NCBI RefSeq assembly: GCF_003719305.1
Contig: NZ_RARC01000025.1
Location: forward strand, 34,381-98,380
Source: Mycolicibacterium stellerae
GTDB taxonomy: Bacteria > Actinomycetota > Actinomycetes > Mycobacteriales > Mycobacteriaceae
Direction: 5' to 3'
DNA: 64,000 bases
Shown: piece by piece, positions 59,461 through 64,000 of the stretch
Position numbering within the stretch: the first letter of the stretch is position 1
Layout: each line of letters starts with the position of its first letter
Notes under the pieces: generated by a model
What the model saw: the letters and a program-made list of their open reading frames with translations, nothing else
What the model was told of the DNA's origin: nothing
Databases searched by the model: none
Translations under genes and position numbers: made by a program

Positions 59461-60716
59461 CGCCGACCCCGCACCGGCCGTCGATGCTCGGGCACCAGCC
59501 GCATCGACTGATCGAGGGTGTGCTCCGACGGCCACGACACGATGTCGACACCGACGGTGCCCATATCGCGATACATGAACGACCGCTGCATCGTCCACAT
59601 CCGGGTGAACAGCGGGTCTTTACCGGCTTCGAACGGCGCGCCTTCCAAGACGTCGACGGCGACGACGGTGTGTCCACGTTTGCGCAGGTCGATCAGCGAC
59701 AGCGCGAACTCGGTGTCGAGCATCGTGGAGAAGGCGACCACGATCGCGCCCGGCGGCAGCGCGGCGCCGGGTGCCAATGTGCCTGTGGTGGTTTCGAATT
59801 CGTCGCCTGCGCCGAGCAACGTATCGAGCACCCGGTAGAACTGCCGCCTGCCGATGTCGGCGCCGAGCCAGCGCGGGCGTCCCCCGCCGAGCGTGACCAC
59901 CCCGGCGCGGTCGCCGCTGCGCAGCGCGCTCTGCACGACCTGGACGGCCCCGCGCAGCGCCCGCTCGGTCGCCGCCGTGGCCGGACCCGGCGGCTGGGAG
60001 TACATGTCGACCAGCACGACCACGTCGGCGGCCCGGTCGGTCAACCGCTGGGTGACGTGCAGGCTGCCGCGACGCGCGCTCACCGGCCAGTTGACGGTCC
60101 GCAACTGGTCACCGGGGACGAACGGCCGAATGTCGGCGTATTCGACGCCAGGGCCGATGTGCCGGGTCAAATGCGTGCCCAGCCGATCGAGCAGTTCGGT
60201 CTTCGGGATGGCGGTGGATTGCGGTGGGGCCAAGGGGAACACGAATACGTCGGTGGCGTCGACCGTCGCGCTGCCCGACAGCAGTCCGCCCGGTGCGACG
60301 ATGCCGACGGTGGCGCGGACCGGGTAGCGGCCCCATCGGTCGGCGGCGACGCTGACCGTCCGCCTACCTGTGGGATCGTCGCCCGTGACGTCGAGCCGCA
60401 TGCCGTCAACACCGGTTATCGCGAGCGTCACGGCGATGTCGTCGGGTTCAGCGCTCGCCCACACGCTCACCTGCGTCTGCTCCCCCTCGAAGCAACGCTG
60501 CAGGCCGGGCTCGGCGTGCACATAGACCTTCGGCAGCGCCTTTTGCCAGCCGATCGAGCACAGCACACCCAGCAGTGGCGCGACGAACGCGATCAGTTGC
60601 CAACGCGACCCGATCAGGACAGCAGCAAGGACGACACCTGCACAGGTGGCCACCGTGCGCGTCAACGGTGAAGCACGCCAACGCAACTCGGCTTCGGTGC
60701 GGCGGGTGTCGATCAC
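59457..60716 (-). CDS. DUF58 protein (MoxR-associated, VWA-like)
   Basis: A 419-residue protein: two N-terminal membrane helices (about 20-60), a beta-rich extracytoplasmic part and the DUF58 signature YADIRPFVPGDQLRTVNWPVSARRGSLHV followed by a VWA-like fold (DVVVLVDMYSQPPG). DUF58 proteins occur with MoxR ATPases, which are thought to remodel or load metal on partner proteins. GTG start overlapping the MoxR stop (GTGA). Confidence 0.9.
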   Translation of the reverse strand: MIDTRRTEAELRWRASPLTRTVATCAGVVLAAVLIGSRWQLIAFVAPLLGVLCSIGWQKALPKVYVHAEPGLQRCFEGEQTQVSVWASAEPDDIAVTLAITGVDGMRLDVTGDDPTGRRTVSVAADRWGRYPVRATVGIVAPGGLLSGSATVDATDVFVFPLAPPQSTAIPKTELLDRLGTHLTRHIGPGVEYADIRPFVPGDQLRTVNWPVSARRGSLHVTQRLTDRAADVVVLVDMYSQPPGPATAATERALRGAVQVVQSALRSGDRAGVVTLGGGRPRWLGADIGRRQFYRVLDTLLGAGDEFETTTGTLAPGAALPPGAIVVAFSTMLDTEFALSLIDLRKRGHTVVAVDVLEGAPFEAGKDPLFTRMWTMQRSFMYRDMGTVGVDIVSWPSEHTLDQSMRLVPEHRRPVRGRR

Positions 60717-61681
60717 GCCTGCGCCCGCGGAACCGGCAGCCGGCGCAGGAGCTCCTCCACCACGTCGGCGCCGTGCACGCGGCGCACCCACATCTCCGGC
60801 TTCAGGCTGATCCGGTGGGCAATGGTGGGAACGGCAAGGGATTTCACGTCCTCGGGTATCACGTAGTCGCGGCCCAACAGAAGTGCGCGTGCCCGCGCGT
60901 GCTGAACCAGGTCGATCTCGGCCCTTGGGCTGGCGCCGACGGCAACCTGCGGATGCTGGCGGGTGGCATTGGCCAGCGAGACGACGTAGGCCAGCACATC
61001 GTCGTGCACGGTCACCTCCTCCACCGATTCCCGCATCGCGATCAGATCATGGGAATCGACCACCTGATTCACGGTCGGCTCGGCCGACCCGCGCTGCAGG
61101 CGGCGGCGCAGCATCGAGTTCTCCTCCTGTTCGGACAGATAGCGCAGTTCGAGCCTGATCGCAAAGCGGTCAAGCTGCGCCTCGGGCAGCGGGTAGGTGC
61201 CCTCGTACTCGATCGGGTTGTCGGTGGCGAGCACGATGAACGGGTCGGGTAGCCGGTGAGTGACGCCGTCGATGCTCACCTGACGTTCGGCCATCGCCTC
61301 GAGCAGCGCGGCTTGGGTCTTCGGCGGTGTCCGGTTGATCTCGTCGGCGAGCAGCAGGTTGGTGAAGATCGGCCCCGACCGGAATTCGAACCGGCCCGAC
61401 TGCATGTCATACACCGTCGATCCGAGCAAGTCGGCGGGCAGCAGGTCCGGTGTGAACTGCACGCGGGTGAACTCCAAACCCAGTGCGGCCGCAAAGGACC
61501 GCGCGATCAACGTCTTGCCCAGGCCGGGAAGATCTTCGATCAAGACGTGTCCTCGCGCGAGCACCGACGTGAGGATCAGCGAAAGCGCCCACCGTTTCCC
61601 CACCACGACGCGTTGAATCTCGTCGAGTACCGCTTCGCAGTTGGCGGTGGTCGTCGCGGCCGGCAGTGACGAAGGGGTCAT
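60713..61681 (-). CDS. MoxR-family AAA+ ATPase
   Basis: A 322-residue AAA+ ATPase: Walker A EDLPGLGKTLIARSFA, Walker B LLLADEINRTPPKTQAALLEAM, sensor 1 VLATDNPIEYEGTYPLPEAQLDRF, and the lid region ending ASPRAEIDLVQHARARALLLGRDYVIPEDVK. Acts as a chaperone-like ATPase with the DUF58 protein. ATG overlaps the upstream membrane-protein stop (ATGA). Confidence 0.95.
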   Translation of the reverse strand: MTPSSLPAATTTANCEAVLDEIQRVVVGKRWALSLILTSVLARGHVLIEDLPGLGKTLIARSFAAALGLEFTRVQFTPDLLPADLLGSTVYDMQSGRFEFRSGPIFTNLLLADEINRTPPKTQAALLEAMAERQVSIDGVTHRLPDPFIVLATDNPIEYEGTYPLPEAQLDRFAIRLELRYLSEQEENSMLRRRLQRGSAEPTVNQVVDSHDLIAMRESVEEVTVHDDVLAYVVSLANATRQHPQVAVGASPRAEIDLVQHARARALLLGRDYVIPEDVKSLAVPTIAHRISLKPEMWVRRVHGADVVEELLRRLPVPRAQA

Positions 61682-62169
61682 ACCTGCTCCAACCTCCGAA
61701 GGATCTCGTCGAGCGCGCCACGGCCAGGCCCAGGCACGTGCTGATCGGTTCGTGCGACGTTTTCGGGGTCCACCCAGGCCCACAGTTCGTCGCCGAACAG
61801 CATCCGGCCGGTGGCCCGGAACCCGTCGCGGTTCTTGTTCTGCTTCTGACCGGTGGCAATGCCGAACTGCCGCGCGAGCATGGGACGTAGATGGCGGTCC
61901 CAGTCCGACCGGGTTGACTCCGACCACGAGATCAGCGTCTCGGTCCGAGACAGCCAGCGGCGCAAGGACTCTTCGGCGTCGTTGATCGGCGGCTCGGCAG
62001 ACTCGTAACCCGTTCCGCGCGCCAGATACCAGCGCAGCGCCAGCAGCACCAGGGCCACCGCGACCCCGACGATCACCAGGACGAAGCGGCGGTCGGGTGT
62101 CAGCATCGCCAGCACCTGCACGCCGATCACCAGGCACAGCCCGGCGGCCACCAGCTTCTTGAGCGTCAT
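61678..62169 (-). CDS. small membrane protein of the MoxR operon
   Basis: A 163-residue protein with two N-terminal helices (about 6-24, 28-46) and a soluble C-terminal domain (EESLRRWLSRTETLISWSESTRSDWDRHLRPMLARQFGIATGQ). The latter resembles proteins found between DUF4129 and MoxR genes in actinobacteria; no function known. ATGA overlaps on both sides. Confidence 0.85.
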   Translation of the reverse strand: MTLKKLVAAGLCLVIGVQVLAMLTPDRRFVLVIVGVAVALVLLALRWYLARGTGYESAEPPINDAEESLRRWLSRTETLISWSESTRSDWDRHLRPMLARQFGIATGQKQNKNRDGFRATGRMLFGDELWAWVDPENVARTDQHVPGPGRGALDEILRRLEQV

Positions 62170-63089
62170 GCGGGGCTCCGTAATTCGTCGAGGACGAGGC
62201 TGAGCACCCGCACCGCGGTCTCACGGTGTTCCTCGGTCATCACATGCGGGCTGAACCGCGCCTCTTCGAACAACTCGACGAGCCCGGTTGCGCTGTCGGC
62301 TCGCAGAGCGTGGTGTTCGACGGCACGGGCCAATACTTCCGACGGTGTATCCGACTCGCGCGGAACGATTTCCGGAGAATTCTCGAGTTCACGCTCCATC
62401 GCGGCGTAGCAGGCGATGATCGCTTCGCGTGGTTCGCGGCTCAGGTCGCCCGCCTCGGCAAGCCCGAGTTCGGCGGCCCTGGCAAGCGGATCAGACGTGG
62501 ACATCGTTGTGGCGGAACGGTATTCACTTGCCGCCGAGACCGGTGTGGTGGCCCGACGACGCTGCCTGCGACCCGCGATCGCCGCGCCGACGAACACGGC
62601 CATCATGAGCACCACCATCGACCCCGCCAATAGCGAGAAGAGGCCGGACGACGGCTGCGGTGGCTCCGGCAGCTCAGCTGGGGGTGGGGGTGAGCCCGAT
62701 GGCGGCGTACTCGTGTCGGGCGTCGGCGCTTCGATGCCCAGCTGCGCGTTCATCCGCGACAGCAGCGCGACCAGGAGCAGCCATGCAATGACAACGGCCA
62801 CGGAGATGAGAGCCATCCGCCACGTCAGCGGCCGTCGCTCGCCCGCCATCTCCCGCGGGGGTTCGCCTGCGCCAGGAGATGCGGGTCGCCTCCGCGATTG
62901 CGTGACGATCGCGATGACGATGATCGCCGTCGACACCACCACCATCGCGACGACCGCGAACAGGCTGCCGAGGCCGCTGGTCGGCCGCTCTCGCGGCGGG
63001 GTCTCGACGCCCGGCAGGTACCCGTGCAGCGCGACAGCGGCCACGATCAACAACACAATCACGGCGACGACGCGCGGCCGATGGGCCAT
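62166..63089 (-). CDS. DUF4129 membrane protein
   Basis: A 307-residue protein: helices at about 8-24, 43-62, 93-110 and 150-170, a Pro-rich loop (TPDTSTPPSGSPPPPAELPEP) and a cytosolic C-terminal DUF4129 domain (EAIIACYAAMERELENS, DTPSEVLARAVEHHALRADSATGLVELFEEARFSPHVMTEEHRETA). First gene of the five-gene MoxR operon. DUF4129 domains occur in transglutaminase and MoxR loci; function unknown. Confidence 0.9.
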   Translation of the reverse strand: MAHRPRVVAVIVLLIVAAVALHGYLPGVETPPRERPTSGLGSLFAVVAMVVVSTAIIVIAIVTQSRRRPASPGAGEPPREMAGERRPLTWRMALISVAVVIAWLLLVALLSRMNAQLGIEAPTPDTSTPPSGSPPPPAELPEPPQPSSGLFSLLAGSMVVLMMAVFVGAAIAGRRQRRRATTPVSAASEYRSATTMSTSDPLARAAELGLAEAGDLSREPREAIIACYAAMERELENSPEIVPRESDTPSEVLARAVEHHALRADSATGLVELFEEARFSPHVMTEEHRETAVRVLSLVLDELRSPA

Positions 63090-63133
63090 AACCCATCCTG
63101 GGCGCGGTCAGGTCAATGCCGCAACGAAATGCG

Positions 63134-64000
63134 TTAGATCTGCCAGTCCTGGGCGCCGTCGTTCTGGTTGTAGGTGCCGACGGAGTTCTTGATGACGATC
63201 GGATCACCGCTGCCGAAGTTGTCGTAGAACCACTGCGCGTTGGCCGGGCTGAGGTTGATGCAGCCGTGGCTGACGTTGCGCTTGCCCTGGTCGCCGACCG
63301 ACCACGGAGCGCTGTGCACGAAGATTCCGCTGTTGTCGATCCGGACCGCGTCCTGGACCTTCAGCTTGTAACCCTCCGCGGAGTCGACGGCGACTCCGTA
63401 GGTCGAGGAGTCCATCACGATGTCGGCGAACTTCTCCAGGACGTAGTACGTGCCGTTCTTGGTCTCGTGCTTGCCGTCGGGCTTGCCCATCGACACCGGG
63501 AACGTCTTCTCGACCTTGCCGTTCCGGCTGACGGTCATCTGGTGCGTCTTGTCGTCGATGGTGGCGACCAGCGATTCACCGGTGCGGAAGGTCGACTTGG
63601 TACCGCTCGCGTCGATGAGGACGGTGGTGTCCTTGGGCCAGAAGTCGAGCGGGCGCCAGCGCACCTGGGTGTCGCTCATCCAGTAGAACTTGCCCGGCAC
63701 GGGCGGGTTCGACGAGATGTGGATCGCCTGCTCGGCCATCGGGCGGTCCGCGATTGGCCGCTGGAAGTTGATGATGATCGGCTTGGCGACGCCGACCATG
63801 GAGCCGTTGACCGGGTTGAAGGACGGCGGGAGGAACACCGGATCACCGGTGTAGGGGGTCGGGTTCTGACCCGCCGGGGTGCCCTCGGGAATGGTTGTGG
63901 GTCGCGCGGCGAACGGATCGGCGGGCGGTGCGGACGGGTCGGCAGCCGGGGCGAGCGGGTCGGCAGGCGGGGCGAGCGGGTCCACGGGTGCGGGAGCTGG
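63134..64000 (-). CDS. L,D-transpeptidase (YkuD family), 5' end cut by window edge
   Basis: The frame is open to the right edge; 288 codons are present. Visible are a Pro/Ala/Asp-rich linker with repeated DP(L/S/F)AP-type units, a bacterial Ig-like domain (VGVAKPIIINFQRPIADRPMAEQAIHI) and a YkuD catalytic domain with VHSAPWSVGDQGKRNVSHGCINLSP, whose Cys is the nucleophile. These enzymes make 3-3 cross-links in mycobacterial peptidoglycan. Position relative to zmp1 corresponds to Rv0192 of M. tuberculosis. The signal sequence lies outside the window. Confidence 0.93.
   Translation of the reverse strand, partial: PAPAPVDPLAPPADPLAPAADPSAPPADPFAARPTTIPEGTPAGQNPTPYTGDPVFLPPSFNPVNGSMVGVAKPIIINFQRPIADRPMAEQAIHISSNPPVPGKFYWMSDTQVRWRPLDFWPKDTTVLIDASGTKSTFRTGESLVATIDDKTHQMTVSRNGKVEKTFPVSMGKPDGKHETKNGTYYVLEKFADIVMDSSTYGVAVDSAEGYKLKVQDAVRIDNSGIFVHSAPWSVGDQGKRNVSHGCINLSPANAQWFYDNFGSGDPIVIKNSVGTYNQNDGAQDWQI

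Noticed and set aside
1..64000. Insertion sequences, prophage, CRISPR arrays, tRNA or rRNA genes
   Set aside because: No transposase or integrase frame, no array of short spaced repeats and no tRNA-like cloverleaf was seen on reading the window.

Overview
The window is chromosomal DNA of a mycobacterium, most likely an environmental or rapidly growing species (Mycolicibacterium type). The grounds are high GC content, many GTG starts, four-base ATGA/GTGA gene overlaps, a complete mce operon, mmpL3 and mmpL11, PEP carboxykinase of the GTP type, and a right half whose gene order follows the M. tuberculosis Rv0192-Rv0211 block. That synteny is recalled from memory, not computed. No rRNA, tRNA, CRISPR array or insertion sequence was seen.

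Left part (about 1-11.5 kb) is accessory metabolism. It holds an edge-cut IclR regulator facing a VOC-enzyme/MFS operon, an Rv0216-like double-hotdog hydratase coupled to a FadD4-like acyl-CoA ligase, a three-gene operon (LLM flavin enzyme, sulfotransferase, DUF1214 protein), and a TetR-LLM-IclR operon. From 11.7 to 18.7 kb come a large exported protein joining an Ig-like domain to a DUF1214-type module, a cytochrome P450/TetR pair, a second TetR paralogous to the first, an SDR and a small exported protein.

The centre (18.7-35 kb) is a lipid import and oxidation block. An eight-gene yrbE-mce operon lies behind an NDMA-type alcohol dehydrogenase, a CYP125-like P450, an aldehyde dehydrogenase and a FadD19-like ligase, all on the minus strand. 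The inferred scheme is Mce import of a sterol-like or branched lipid, terminal hydroxylation, oxidation to the acid and CoA activation. A recurrent palindrome, GGAC-N4-GTC(C/T), sits next to TANNNT -10 boxes at six places between 11.4 and 29.2 kb, including on the start codons of both paralogous TetR genes. This is the best candidate for an undescribed regulon linking these clusters.

The right part (35-64 kb) is mostly conserved core: pckG, two dynamin-like proteins, trmB, a NYN-domain protein, mmpL3, an AI-2E family protein, a YbhN-like protein, an M23-like lipoprotein, a PrrBA-like two-component system next to two hemophore-type proteins, mmpL11, an XRE-like protein, a CoA-binding protein, omamB/omamA, zmp1, a DUF58/MoxR/DUF4129 operon and an L,D-transpeptidase cut by the right edge. 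MmpL3 here has Phe where the TM4 Asp-Tyr relay pair normally has Tyr.

Three genes (at 1884, 15795 and 55273) have no ATG, GTG or TTG at the expected place. Instead each has a CTG overlapping the upstream stop as CTGA, which suggests coupled CUG initiation.
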